Assembly: GCA_014529385.2 (NCBI GenBank)
Contig: CM043953.1
Coordinates: 74,508,872 to 74,572,871 of the forward strand
Direction of reading: 5' to 3'
Origin: Adiantum capillus-veneris
Taxonomy: Eukaryota; Streptophyta; Polypodiopsida; Polypodiales; Pteridaceae
DNA length: 64,000 nt
Part shown: piece by piece, positions 1-11,616 of the stretch
Numbering within the stretch: the first letter of the stretch is position 1
Layout: each line of letters begins with the position of its first letter
Notes under the pieces: model-generated
Database searches by the model: none
Told to the model about the DNA's origin: nothing
The model's input: the letters and a program-made list of their open reading frames with translations, nothing else
Position numbers and translations under genes: made by a program

Positions 1-130
1 GAAAGATAGATAGCCCTAGAGTGATGGGCGTATATACAATGCACGGGGGAAAAACCTCCTAAAGAGGGAAAAAATGCCCCGGCGGTCCTAGTGTGTTCAC
101 ACACATCACTACCACATGTATATGGTAACA
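1..130 (-). repeat. Copia LTR fragment (Copia-1 family), cut by window edge
   Basis: Read on the minus strand, this stretch matches the first 130 bases of the Copia-1 5' LTR (5051-5180), starting TGTTACC at position 130. The only difference I see is one T fewer in a T run. The sequence from 131 onward is not the purine-rich tract that would lie inside the element, so 130 is an outer boundary and the rest of this copy, or a solo LTR, lies left of the window. Confidence 0.9.
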
Positions 131-661
131 AAGACGACAATGGCCATTTCACCACAAGCTTTGTGATGACAGGTATGTGGGTGACAATGAGGCCAAGCAC
201 AAATGGAGCCCACAAAGTCTCTCGTAAATTCATTGGACTAAAGTCCCATCATTGGAAGGGTCGTACATCAAAGATATAACAAGTGGCTGATGGAAGTAAG
301 CAAGTGAAGATACAACACGTCTATAAAGCTTCTTAACTACGGATCAACTACGCCAATTGCAAGCACTTTCCTGCTAATTGTAAGTATTTCTAGTGTTGTT
401 TGTAGCAAATGATATGCTTTCGCATGAAGTCTCTAATGAGAAACTCTATGGTCATGGTGTTTGGATTGTGTAAATATTTTTCCGTCAACATTTATGGAAT
501 GGGAGCCTTTATAGGCACTCTCTAAAACTTTTGAGGCTCACCACTTTGAGTTCGACTCATTTTTATATTCTAGATGCACTGCATCGGAGCTTGAAAAATG
601 GTCCATCTTCTTCTTTGATGCAAAGTATGTAGTCCCAAAGATAAGGAATGGCTACGGGACC

Positions 662-1336
662 TTGAAAACACTTAGTTCACCAACTCTGATGGACGTTGAT
701 TGGCCAACGCCCAACAGTACCTCTATTGTATTAACCAGGCGGCGGATTGAAAATGAAATCTTCAATGCAATGAAGTGCACGTACGGGTCACATCGAACAA
801 CACTAACATTTTTTATCCATCTTTATCTTTTTGTTTTTTTGTGCAAGGTAGACAATGTTCATCGGGATGCCTACCATGTGGTTGCTAAGTGTGGAACATC
901 AATGAATGCCTTCCTTCCATCTTCTTGGGACTCAAAGATTGTTCAACACAATGGGGATACCATAAAGTGCATGGTTGTGACAAATCCGATTCCACATTGT
1001 GAAGTAGCAAACCTCCATCATATTCCCTTACTTGACGGCGGTGAAAGCAGACGCGAGGTGAATGGGAAGCACTCGACTTGGACATCAGTCGATGTGGAGC
1101 AAGTTGAAGTGCATGTGTGGAAGCATGAGAAAGTGTGGGACGTGACCGTCAATGCTGATTGGAATATGACAAATCTAAGGGAGTACTTGGCACTTAGGTT
1201 TGAGCTCAAGATGGACTACTCATTTGTAATCGGTGGCAACCCTCTATGTAAGAGAAAGGAGAGGGCCTTTCTTTATAAGAGCATCCCCTTCCCTAGATGT
1301 ATCCAAATCAAGCAAACAATTACCGTTGCAATGTAA
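662..1336 (+). CDS. Hypothetical ORF, unrecognised
   Basis: This is an open frame of 224 codons with no family I can name. The track start at 662 is TTG, so the true start is unknown. The same frame reads upstream from about 600. A T-rich stretch at 805-848, ending in TGCAAG, encodes a hydrophobic run (FFIHLYLFVFLC) and could be an unspliced short intron rather than a membrane segment, in which case two exons flank it. The downstream part carries W-rich sequence such as VEVHVWKHEKVWDV. A fragment of a host gene or of an unfamiliar transposon is equally possible. Confidence 0.3.
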   Translation: MKTLSSPTLMDVDWPTPNSTSIVLTRRRIENEIFNAMKCTYGSHRTTLTFFIHLYLFVFLCKVDNVHRDAYHVVAKCGTSMNAFLPSSWDSKIVQHNGDTIKCMVVTNPIPHCEVANLHHIPLLDGGESRREVNGKHSTWTSVDVEQVEVHVWKHEKVWDVTVNADWNMTNLREYLALRFELKMDYSFVIGGNPLCKRKERAFLYKSIPFPRCIQIKQTITVAM

Positions 1337-1345
1337 TACTCTCAT

Positions 1346-1676
1346 ATTGATATGGTATACTTTTGTCTAATTTTGTGATCCGAGAATGTATAACTTTTTA
1401 ATACAATACATTTTTGTCTCATTTTGTGATCCATTATGTCTAATTTTTAATTTTAGAAGCGTTAAGTGATGGTGATGGAGTTGCAGAGTTTAAAACTGTG
1501 GTGTATTTCTAATTTATTAATACCATATATTTTTGTCTAATTTTGTGATCCGAGAATGTCTAATTTTCAATTTTAGAAGCGTTAAGTGACGGTGGTGGAG
1601 TTGCGGAGTTTGAAATTGTGGTGGAGTTGCGGAGTTTAAAACTGTGGTGGAGTTGCGGAGTTTAAAATTGTGGTGT
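1346..1676. repeat. Nested tandem repeats
   Basis: A block containing TTTTGTCTAATTTTGTGATC followed by GAAGCGTTAAGTGAYGG appears twice, about 165 bp apart (near 1360-1480 and 1525-1595). It runs into three copies of a 26-bp unit beginning GTGGTGGAGTTGCGGAGTTT (about 1592-1672). Nothing suggests coding. Confidence 0.75.
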
Positions 1677-2399
1677 TTGGACTGCAACACTATGCGTTAT
1701 AGCCTCGAGTTATTTGTGGTTTACCTCTGAAATTTAAAGTTTTTTAAAGGTGTCCTTTTTTTAATTGTTTGCTTTATAAGTGACTTGCAAGGTCCATTTT
1801 TAAGTCACTTTCTTGTTTTTTAGCTTCTCTCATCTTTTCCATTGCTAACTTGCTCTATCCATCCCCAAGCACATGCAATTTCACCTTGCACTCCGCCATT
1901 AAGAATGGTTGCTGCTAATTAGTCCCTCGTCGATGAAACGGAGGTAATGTGTTAACATTCCCTTCACACTGGTGATTCAATTATTTTGTGTTTGCCCCTT
2001 ATCACAATTAATCTTTTTGTAGATCGCAAAAGAAATGGACTCATTTGTACAACAGAAAGGTAGTTCACGCACGAAATTTGAAGGGAAAGACGGTTCTTTG
2101 TGGCACTACCTCCCAAGCTTCAATGTTGACATGGTGCGGGTCATCCACAATGACTATTCAGATCCAAGGTTGCTCTCTTCTTGAAGGTGCCTCATTGTTC
2201 TTGTGTTAGAATAAGTAACGGAAGATGCAATGAAGACATTGAACGGCCTCCGATCTAGTGGACACCTTGACTCTGATCTCATGCAACTTTGATAAGATCC
2301 TCTAACACAAGAGAACACATGCAATGCCACATACATATACGAGGCAACTGTGGAGAAGAGAGATCATTGATGCAAAAAGAGACAAGACACCTTAGAATG

Positions 2400-2402
<3 letters not shown>

Positions 2403-2436
<34 letters not shown>
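2403..2436. repeat. (GA)n microsatellite
   Basis: An uninterrupted GA dinucleotide run of about 34 bp. Confidence 0.95.
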
Positions 2437-2439
<3 letters not shown>

Positions 2440-3384
2440 AGAAAAGGCTCTCCATGTTAATAACAAACTGCATATACAAGGGAACAAGCGTGGTCCGGCA
2501 TATATCTAACTTGCCATCAATGGATAGACCCAAGGTACACACAATTGCTACTGCTACTCCCTTCTGCTCTTACACATGAGACCTCTAACTCGATCTCCAC
2601 ATGGGCAATAAATTCAACATCAATTCTCCTCCTGGCATCAAGAAAGAAATGCTCAGCCTCTACACTTGATGCTCACCAAATGGGTTGCCCTTAGGAAAAA
2701 ACTCGACGGAGATGCACTACTGCACATCGCCCTAACTGAAGGGCCTACTGTTGTGGATTTGTCCACACGCTAAACTTTTCAAGTGCAGGGAACTTAGTGC
2801 CATTCTTGAAAAAAATAAAAATGCACAATATACTTGTAAATAGGGAAGCCGCACTCTTTAGCTTTGGTGACAAAAGTGTTGGATCTTTACTAGGATATTG
2901 TGGCCTAACTCTTGGGCAAGGTATCACAGATGCCAAAGAGATTTCATTCGCATTGGTAACCAACCATCTATAAAAAGCCTAAATATTGAGTCATTATTCA
3001 ATGAGCTCATGAAGAGACTACCTTAGCCCTTTCTACAAACTCTTCACATGTAATCACTTATTACGTAATGATGCTTTGTTCAATTGTTTGTTGTAAGTTT
3101 GATTGCTGTTCTAATTTGGTCTTTACCATCGCTAAATTCTTTTTAATGTGTGATAATTGAGTTACAAGTGTGTACCAATTGAGTTTTTTTGTGTTGAGTT
3201 GCATGGTGTATTTGTCTTATATTAACATGGCAAAGGGGTGTGTAAGTATGCACTTTTGCTTGTAAGCCATTTTCTATCAATGCCCTGCTCATGAGGGTGA
3301 GACTTGTATGCTCCAATCTTTGGCCTTTCACAACTTGACATTTGTCTAGTTTGAGCACAAAAATAGCCTTTCCATTGATCTCCT

Positions 3385-4372
3385 CTATCGTAGATCATAA
3401 TATTGAATCATAGCTCGTTGTAGTGCTTCTACCTCAATGTAGACATTGTTAAACCTATTATAGAGATATTTTTTTAATGAAGACATTGGCATGCCATCAT
3501 CAACCCACTTGTAGCCACCTAGCAATGTGGAAACATCATTGTTTGCCAATTTTCTTGCCATAACCATATTGTACGATGTTGGAAGTATGGACCATGTCAT
3601 TCCCTTGCTTCGTAGATGTCATGTGATGCAAGTATACAATGCCTTGTATCCCTTATCACTGACACCTACTGAGTCACAAACCATAAGCATATCAATAGGC
3701 CTAATAATGTATGGAGGTCCTTTAACAAAATTTTTTGAGCACTTTGGCACAGCATGACATTTGTCGGATTAGATATCATGTTGATGACATCCTTCTCATG
3801 AACAATGTGTTGCAAGATAGAGGCCTGCGCTGAATCCTCCATACCATTGCAACCTAGTATTGCTTCTGCACAATCCTGGCTTTGCAAAAAAATGAAGTTG
3901 ATTAACAAATAGAAGCAACAAAAGCCGGTTACTTTAAATGCTATAGCTACCTTGTTTATTGCAAATGTCTCTTGCGAGTGCTCCAAATTTGGAAAGAAGC
4001 CCCATAGCCTTGCACTTCTGTCTTCTTCCGTTGTATCCCATGGGTAGGTGAGTGAAGTGATCCAACACGCCGTTGAAGGTTTTGAGTTGAATACCGAAGG
4101 CAAACATAATTGTCCACAACTCGATCAATGTTTTCCACACCCTCATCAAGCTTTGCCTTTTGCTCTACAACCTGCTTTGTTAAGTCCTTCATTCGCACCA
4201 TCAATTGTTCCTTTTCTCCCACAAAACATTCCATAAGTCGTTCCTTTTCCTTCAAGCTTGATGCCTGAAGAATATATAGGCTATGTTGAACTTGTTCCAA
4301 AAAGAGAGAATGGAGCCTCTCACAATACCCTGAAAATCCATTGAAGCCATCACCCAAGAAGCATATAACCAT
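3385..4372 (-). pseudogene. Broken coding-like region, unrecognised
   Basis: Overlapping minus-strand frames run through this stretch. The upstream part (4372 downward) encodes a charged, coiled-coil-like segment (LKEKERLMECFVGEKEQLMV). The downstream part (3600-3385) encodes a basic and aromatic segment with WVDDGMPMSSLKKYLYNRFN. The frame changes several times, so this is either a gene with introns or, more likely, a decayed transposon gene. No motif assigns it to a known transposase or polymerase. Confidence 0.25.
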
Positions 4373-4506
4373 TTACAATGGAGATGGAGATGGATATGGA
4401 GATTGTGATAGAGTTGGCCATGGGGACGGGGATCAGGATGGATGGAGATGGAGCTTTAGCTTGATGTGCTTGGCTATGGAGTTTCAGAATGCAGATGGAT
4501 GTGTAG

Positions 4507-5050
4507 TGTAACATTTAATGGCCTAAAAACTTGTGTATAGCGGAAATTAAGATGAACATAGTGGGCATTTCATTAGAATAGATTCCTAATGAGAATTACA
4601 AGAGTGCTTGGGTGGAGAGAGCAACAAAAATCATAACACCTAGTTAGATAGCATGAACAATACTTTCAAAAGAGAGAGAAATTAAGCTATTGACAACAGT
4701 TGAGGACCGGATTTTCATGGAGCCGGTCCCCCCTCCAAAAGGCTTTCTATTATGGTTTCTCCCATCAAGAGAGACATTGTACAATACAATTCTTTGTGTT
4801 CCTTCAAGACTAGCTAGTGCAATGAAGATGAAAGCTTCATGCACTAAGCAAAACACTTAGCAAACACAACTTAAATTATCCCCGGTCTAAGACCCAAGAC
4901 CTCACACACCTTCTAAGATGGTGAGAGCTAGAAGGGTATGAGAGTAGATTGAGAGGAAGAAGGAGTATCTTACGAGAAAGATGTACATCTCCTCACATAA
5001 TCACTCATATTAGCATAGCTTAGCTTAGTAATTAGCTTGGTAGAGGAGAT
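4507..5050 (-). repeat. Gypsy-1 3' LTR, outer part
   Basis: This part aligns with 16630-17172 of the intact 5' LTR, with scattered substitutions. It ends in GAGAT, the target duplicated by the Copia-1 insertion. Confidence 0.95.
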
Positions 5051-5277
5051 TGTTACCATATACATGTGGTAGTGATGTGTGTGAACACACTAGGACCGCC
5101 GGGGCATTTTTTCCCTCTTTAGGAGGTTTTTTCCCCCGTGCATTGTATATACGCCCATCACTCTAGGGCTATCTATCTTTCCATTGCACACTAAGTAACA
5201 CACTCTCTATTGTGTGCCTTGAGCTTCCTTCGTCTTCTCCAAGCTGTGTGTGTTTCTCTGCAATCCTAATTCCAACA
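5051..5277 (+). repeat. Copia-1 5' LTR
   Basis: It begins TGTTACC and ends CCAACA. A TATA-like GTATATAC lies at 5145-5152. It pairs with the 3' LTR at 10020-10246. Confidence 0.97.
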
Positions 5278-5279
5278 AT

Positions 5280-5291
5280 TGGTATCAGAGC
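5280..5291 (+). other. Copia-1 primer binding site
   Basis: TGGTATCAGAGC lies 2 bp inside the 5' LTR. It is the standard plant site complementary to the 3' end of initiator-Met tRNA. Confidence 0.95.
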
Positions 5292-5658
5292 AGGTCACGT
5301 CCTCCCGGGCTTAGTCGCCAGCTGCTCCAGCACACGTCTGCTCACTTTCTCCGATTTTAGTGAGCTTTGGCAAGCGTTCGCAGGTCGACAAATATTTTGG
5401 GCTCATTTCGGCCTCCGTTTTCACTACAGGCAGAATTTTGGGCTCAGAATTTTGATTTGGGCTTATTTCGGCCTCCATTTCCACTACAGGCAGTACTGCA
5501 CAGGCTATTTTGTCATTTTGTGCAGAATTTCTGTCAGTGCCATTTTCTGCATAACAGGTTCCTTATAGTCTTCTACGGTTTGTGATATATAGCACAGGTT
5601 GTTCCCGCTCCATTTCTCCTATTTTCGAGCAGTTTTCACATCAGGTGCAGCATTTACC

Positions 5659-6285
5659 ATGGCTGACAACAACAACACAGATGTGTTCAAGATGTTTGCT
5701 GCTGAGGACAGGTTGGATGGGGACAACTACCCTATGTGGGCTTATATGATGCAACATGTTCTTGTGTCAAAAGGTGTCTGGAACATTGTGCAGGGCATTG
5801 ATGTACGTCCTAGTTCTGAGGATGTAGGCGATGTTGAGGATGTTGCAGGTCTTGCTGCAAGGATTGCAGCTGTTAGAGTTGTTTTGCCTACGGCAGAACA
5901 AGCTCGTTGGGATGTTAAGGATGCGCAGGCTCATGCATTGATTGCGTTGTCTGTGAAGCGCACCATTGTTCCTCACATCCGTTCAGCAAAACCAGCAAAA
6001 CAGGCTTGGGATATTTTAGCAGGTCTTTATGCAAGCCGCAATGAGGCTAAAATTGCTTTTCTGCGTAAAGAGTTGGAGTCGAAGATTATGCATGAGGAAG
6101 ATGATATGGACACTTTCCTTGCTAGTGTCAAGGATATCAATGAGCAAGTTATTTCTGCAGGTGAAGTCATTTCAGACAGTTCCCTTGTGCAGACTGTTCT
6201 TGATGCGTTACCAGATTCCTACCAGACTTTTGCTAGTACTTGGAGACTGATGACCCAAGGAAATCCTGAAGTTGTCCAAGTTTGA
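5659..6285 (+). pseudogene. gag: Copia-1 gag (UBN2-type), frameshifted into pol
   Basis: It starts at the ATG at 5659 (MADNNNTDVFKMFAAE). The YPMWAYMM segment and the helical LLxxLYAS-like region around residue 120-140 are typical of the gag/UBN2 family of plant Copia elements, which forms the particle shell. The frame ends at 6285 with a TGA. Homologous coding continues in the other frame (SKFDALCTLLLQE), so a single-base indel near 6255-6275 probably separates gag from the zinc-knuckle and pol part. Whether this was once a programmed shift cannot be judged, but Copia elements normally use a single frame. Confidence 0.9.
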
Positions 6286-9200
6286 TGCATTATGCACATT
6301 GCTGTTGCAAGAGTCACTTTCCAGAAAAAACAGGACTAGGCAGCGTGCAGTTGAACAGGCTTTTATTGCTCCTCAAAGAAAGGGTGGTAACAGTAATGCA
6401 GCCACTTCTTATGGTTCTGCTGCGAGTGGCAAAAATTATGTTCCTAATGCTTCTGCTGGCAATTCGTCTGGAAATTCTGGTGATAAGGGCAAAAAGAAGA
6501 TGCGTTGCCATTATTGTAAAGCCAATGATCACTTGATCAAGTCGTGTCCTAAGTTGAAGGCCAAAGAGGCTAAGAAGAAAGAGGGTGGTTCCACTGCAAA
6601 TGCTAGTTCCACTACAAATGCAGCCATTGTTGAGTCTTCTGTGAAAGGAGACTGTAATGCTGATGTTGATGGAGAATGGGCTTTTAGCGCAGAGTGCACT
6701 TACAATCTTGTTGTCCATGATGCATGCTTGTCAGTTGCTGCAGATTCACATGTGTGGTATTTCGACAGTGGTGCTACAAAGCACATTACCTCACATCGTG
6801 AATTGTTTACCTCTCTCGAGTCTGTCCCTCATGGGAATTCAGTCACTTGTGCCAACAACGCCTCTTATCCGGTTAAGGGAGTTGGAAAGATCGTGCTCAC
6901 TGCTGCTAATGGCAGTTCCTTCACACTTGTTGATGCACTGTATGTACCTGGGATCAAGAAGAATCTCTTGTCTGTATCCGCACTTGCTAGACTTGGACTT
7001 GTAGTCAAATTTGTGGATGACAGATGTACAGTTCATGATCTCAATTTTGGTGATGAAATTGTTGCATCTGGGCTTCTGTGCCATGGGCTGTATAAGCTCA
7101 CTTTGTATGACAAGTGTGGACAAAATTTTGCAAATGCTGTTGCAGATTCAAGGGCTATTTCAGATGCAAAACTTTGGCATGCACGTTTTGGTCATCTGAA
7201 TTTTGCCAGTTTGCTGCGTTTGCAGAAATCTGATATGGTTGCTTCTTTGCCGCCTCTTGAAGCACCTGTCAAACATGTTTGTGAAGGCTGTATTTTGGGT
7301 AAGATGCAGCGCTCTAAACTTCCAAAGGATGGTTCAGTTCGAGCCACATGCAGGTTACAGCTTGTGCATAGTGATGTTTGTGGGCCCATGCAAACTCCGT
7401 CCTTGGGCAATTACCTGTACTTCGTGACTTTCATTGATGATTACTCCAGGCATGCATGGGTATTTCCGCTTGAAGCGAAGTCCGAAGTTTTTATCTGCTT
7501 CAAACAATTTCTGGCTATGGCTGAAAATGTCTCGAAATGTACTATGGGCACCCTCCGTTCCGATCGAGGGGGGGAGTATATGTCTCATGAATTTAATGCA
7601 TTTCTGGCTAGTTGTGGGATAAAACACCAATGTACAGTGCCTTATACACCTCAACAAAATGGTGTTGCTAAGAGGAAAAACAGGTCACTGACGGAAATGG
7701 CACTATGTATGGTCAAAAGTCAAGCTTTACCGCATTCTTTTTGGCTTGAGGCCATCATGTGTGCCACTTATGTACTTAACAGGTGTCCTACGAAAGCTTT
7801 GCACTCTATTACTCCATATGAAGCATGGCATGATAGAAAGCCTTCTATTGAGCACATGCGTCTTTTTGGCTGTTTGGCATATGCTTTGGTGCCACAAGTG
7901 CAGCGCAGAAAATTGGATGATAAGGCTGTCAAATGTATTTTTGTTGGTTATAGTGCTGAAAGCAAAGGTTACAGGTTGTATCATCCACAAACAAAACGTA
8001 GTCTGGTTTCTCGGGATGTAGTGTTTGTGGAAGATTCTGTTCAGCCCTTGCTATCATGTACTAGAGACAGTAATGTAAGCTCACAGGACATTTATGACAC
8101 TTTGTTGCCTCTTTTCAGTGGTGGAAATACGAATGTAAGTTCCAATGAGGCAAATGTATAGCCTATGGGGGTTTCGGAAAATGTTTTAGATCAGCCTATT
8201 ACTGATGCAGATGTACATGATGTACTTGATGAGGAAAGGGCTGCAAATGAGCAGGCTAGAGGTATGCCAAAATGGCTGGTGCACACTTTGTGTGACAGTA
8301 AATTGGATGCACCTTTGTCTAGTCGTACTCGTTCAGGCTCTCGCCATGCATCTTATGCATCAGATTGTTATGCTTTGGCTGTGTCTAGTTTACATGATGT
8401 TGAGGAGCCTCTGTCTTTTGATGAAGCACAGAATTCAGAAAATTAGATGGCTGCCATGCAATCAGAATATGATGCACTTATAGAAAATGACACATGGACT
8501 TTATGTGATTTGCCTCCTGGCAAAAAGGCCATTGGTACGAAGTGCGTTTACAAGTTGAAACGCAAGCCAGATGGTGAGATTGATCGCCATAAGGCTCGAC
8601 TTGTTGCAAAGGGTTATGCACAGCAAAAAGGCATAGATTATGAAGAGACTTTTACTCCCACTTGTCGTATGACTACTGTGCGTTTTCTACGTGCATTGGC
8701 AGCTCATTTTGGTTGGGATGTACATCAATCAGACATTGTTACTGCTTTCTTGAATGGTGACATATTTGAGAAAGTTGATGTAACGCAGCCTCGCGGTTTT
8801 GTCATAAAAGGACAAGAGGACAAATTGTGCAAATGTAACAAGGCTTTGTATGGGTTGAAGCAATCTCCTCGTGCTTGGTATGAGAAAGCTGACACTCATT
8901 TGGTCAAACAAGGCTTTTGTAACAGTCCAACAGAAAGCACATTGTATGTAAAGCATGAGGGTGATGTATTTCTCATCGTGGTTCTTTATGTTGATGATTT
9001 GCTGATCACTGGACCAAATGAGAGACATATTGCTGAATTTAAGGCTGATTTGAATGCTACTTTCAAGATGAAAGATTTGGGGCTGTTGCATCATTACTTG
9101 GGTATACAGTTTAAGCAGTGTGATGGTGGTATTGCCTTGTGTCAGAAAAGTTACATAGAGACATTGCTATGTAAGTTTGGACTTGAGGATTGCAAACCTA

Positions 9201-9944
9201 TTGCCACTCCCATGGAAACAGGTTTGAAGTTGAGTCTACATGATGCTGGCGATTCTGCTGATGTCACTCTTTACCAAACTGCTGTTGGCTGCCTCATTTA
9301 TGTATGCAAACACGAGGCCGGATATTCAATTTGCAGTCTCACAGGTCAGCAGATTTATGCATAGCCCAGGGTCTAAGCATTGGCAGGCTGTCAAGAGGAT
9401 TTTCTGCTACCTTAGTGGCACTTTACATCTTGGCTTTTTTTATCCCAAGAGGGGATCATTGCCGCCAGACTTACATGCTTTTTCGGACTCAGATTGGGCT
9501 GGTTGTTTTGACACGCGAGTGTCCACAAGTGGTTTTTGTTTCATGCTTGGCAGTTCATGTATATCATGGTTGAGCAAGAAGCAAGCTACTATGGCCACTT
9601 CGAGTTGTGAGGCTGAATACAGGGCAGTCTTCACAGCTACGGTTGAGTGTGTATGGCTCAGACGCCTTATGGCTGATTTGGGTGTTGGACAGGACATTGC
9701 CAACACTATCTACACTGACAATCAGAGCGCATTGGCAGTTGCGAGGATTCCAGTTTTTCATGCTCGCACAAAGCACATTGAGGTGCATTACCACTATGTC
9801 AGGGAGAGGCTCTCAGCAGGAGAGATCCGCTTGGCTTATGTGCCAACACAGGACAACCTTGCAGATCTTATCACAAAGGCATTGTCTCGTGAGAAGCTTG
9901 AAGCTTTCCGCAAAGCTTTGGGTTTACTCCCCTTTGTGGACTGA
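6272..9944 (+). pseudogene. pol: Copia-1 pol: zinc knuckle, protease, integrase, RT, RNase H
   Basis: Domains in order are: a CCHC zinc knuckle (CHYCKANDHLIKSC, about 6505-6548); protease with active site FDSGATKHIT (about 6760); a GAG-pre-integrase segment; an integrase core with DVCGP and SDRGGEY; reverse transcriptase with YVDDLLIT (about 8988); and RNase H with SDSDWAG, SCEAEY and the DNLADL tail. Breaks are a TAG at 8159-8161, a TAG at 8444-8446 where the frame continues directly, and a one-base insertion near 9306 that moves RNase H to another frame. In the integrase the third catalytic acid is changed: the normally invariant GVAERKNR reads GVAKRKNR, from AAG at 7670-7672. Confidence 0.95.
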
Positions 9945-10009
9945 TCCTGTCCTCATGGCATGGCACTTCCCTTTACTCATGTGCCAGCTCTCGTTCACCG
10001 CATCACTCC

Positions 10010-10019
10010 AAGGGGGATT
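10010..10019 (+). other. Copia-1 polypurine tract
   Basis: AAGGGGGATT lies directly before the 3' LTR and fits the primer site for second-strand synthesis. Confidence 0.85.
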
Positions 10020-10246
10020 TGTTACCATATACATGTGGTAGTGATGTGTGCGAACACACTAGGACCGCCGGGGCATTTTTTCCCTCTTTAGGAGGTTTTT
10101 TCCCCCGTGCATTGTATATACGCCCATCACTCTAGGGCTATCTATCTTTCCATTGCAGACTAAGTAACACACACTCTATTGTGTGCCTTGAGCTTCCTTC
10201 GTCTTCTCCAAGCTGTGTGTGTTTCTCTGCAACCCTAATTCCAACA
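10020..10246 (+). repeat. Copia-1 3' LTR
   Basis: It is 227 bp, the same length as the 5' LTR, with four substitutions. GATAT, a one-base variant of the target duplication, follows it. Confidence 0.97.
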
Positions 10247-11252
10247 GATATGAGCATGCATTGAAGCTTGGCTCTTGGTTAGATTTGCATCCACATGCCA
10301 AGAGTATGTCGATATACGCTTCTATCTCACAAGCTTGGAGTAGGTGATGAGCTCTCCATTAAAGCTTGGGAAGAGATAGTCTTCTTTACTTCTCACATAG
10401 ACTGTGTGAGAGTGTGTGTGTGGTAATGCCTTGCAAAAATCAGCCCCCTCCCTCTCTTGGGCGAGCCCTCTTGCTATTTGCTCTTGCTATCTCCCCATTG
10501 GACCTCCCCAAGTCAAGCCAATGATTATTAAGCAGCATAAGTGATAGCCTTCTGACACGTGTCCCCCTTTCCCCTTTTGTGAGAGCTTTAGGTAATTTAA
10601 TTATTCAACTAAACTCTCATTGGACCCGGTTGCCTCCTAGACAATAGGAATCAGGCAAGCCATTGGGCTGCTGAATGCTCATTGGACCCCTTGGGAGACT
10701 GTCCAATAGTCATCTAGGAGACTTAATTCTCATTGGTTCTTTTATTAAGTGTTTTCAAATTAATTAAACTAGATTTACTCTAGCCTAATTCTCATTGGTC
10801 CACCTCCAATGCCATCCAATAGGAATTGGGTACACCTTGTGGGCATCTGGCCTAGGGAGCTGACATGTGTCCCTCATTCCCTTTGTGTAAAGGGGGCTTG
10901 TGTGTGTGTGTGTGTGGCTTTCTCTCTCATCCCCTACATGCTAGGCTCGCCCCCTCCTATGTAGGGATACGCAAAGAATTTTTTGGACACACACCAAGCA
11001 TCCAATTCCCCTATGGTTGACCTTTGGACACAACCTTTGAATTTTGGAACCTTAACATTTTGGAAGTCTTAATGGGCTGAACCTTAGGGTCTTTTTAGCC
11101 CATTGTTGCACATGGATCTTTTGCAGATGGCCCCCCCTTTGGATCCCTATTTTCCCTCCTTTGGATCCCTATTGTGTCCGGTCTGCTAGCTTAACCAATA
11201 TTCTAGCTTTTTCTCCCCTGGCACTTCCCCATATTAAATGATCGGTTTAACA
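10247..11252 (-). repeat. Gypsy-1 3' LTR, inner part, terminal 43 bp lost
   Basis: This part resumes the LTR after Copia-1 and aligns with 17173-18190. The intact copy runs 43 bp further, to 18233. Here the sequence jumps from TTTAACATGA straight into the internal TGACATTACCTCTCTCTTG. The deleted piece lies between two AACATGA copies, which suggests slippage or short-repeat recombination after insertion. GT runs differ in length between the two LTRs. Confidence 0.9.
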
Positions 11253-11616
11253 TGACATTACCTCTCTCTTGAAATCATAGTCGTCCTCGACTATGGTGTA
11301 GAGAAGATAAAGCATATTCATGAGTCCTTTTCTTAGCGGGTAGAGGATCCCTATGTTACCCTACGACATCATTCCACAATGGATGACTAGTCCATTTGGC
11401 GCTTGAGAGCCTGAGGCTGCCGCAAGCATGTCTGCACATTAGTCCTATCAATCTTCCATAGTAGAGTGACAAGCTCTACTTGGTGTTTGGGAGACATCGT
11501 CTCCGCAAACCACATGTAAGCATGCATACTACTTCATTTTTGTGCACAATAAAGAAAAAGAGAGTCTTATAAGACAAAAAAGAACTTTGTTTATTTTTAA
11601 CATTATGTACATTTGC
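11253..11616 (-). other. Gypsy-1 3' untranslated region and polypurine tract
   Basis: On the minus strand AAGAGAGAGGTAATGTCA leads into the LTR. The same tract occurs at 37075-37095 in the related relic. No ORF is present. Confidence 0.75.

Larger units (their letters stand above)
131..4501. other. Flank of Gypsy-1: coding-like fragments, no recognised gene
   Basis: This block is the left host sequence of the Gypsy-1 insertion. It holds a 224-codon plus-strand ORF (662-1336), a short plus-strand coding-like piece from an ATG at 2034, and several minus-strand ORFs at 3385-4372. It also contains tandem repeats and a GA tract. Near 4380-4500 there is GGAGATGG-type minisatellite sequence that resumes as GGTGGAGATGGAGATTGA right of Gypsy-1 at 18243, which supports 4506 and 18234 as the two sides of one insertion site. 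I recognise no protein family in it. Confidence 0.5.
5051..10246 (+). mobile_element. Copia-1, Ty1/Copia LTR retrotransposon nested in the Gypsy-1 LTR
   Basis: A structurally complete Copia element of 5196 bp. Its 227-bp LTRs (5051-5277 and 10020-10246) differ at only 4 positions that I can count, so insertion was recent. The target duplication is GAGAT on the left and GATAT on the right, one mismatch. The uninterrupted site is visible at 17168-17180 in the other Gypsy-1 LTR, where TAGAGGAGAT runs straight into GAGCATGC. Domain order is gag, protease, integrase, reverse transcriptase, RNase H, which is typical of Copia. Frameshifts, two stops and a lost integrase catalytic residue make it inactive. 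Confidence 0.97.
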
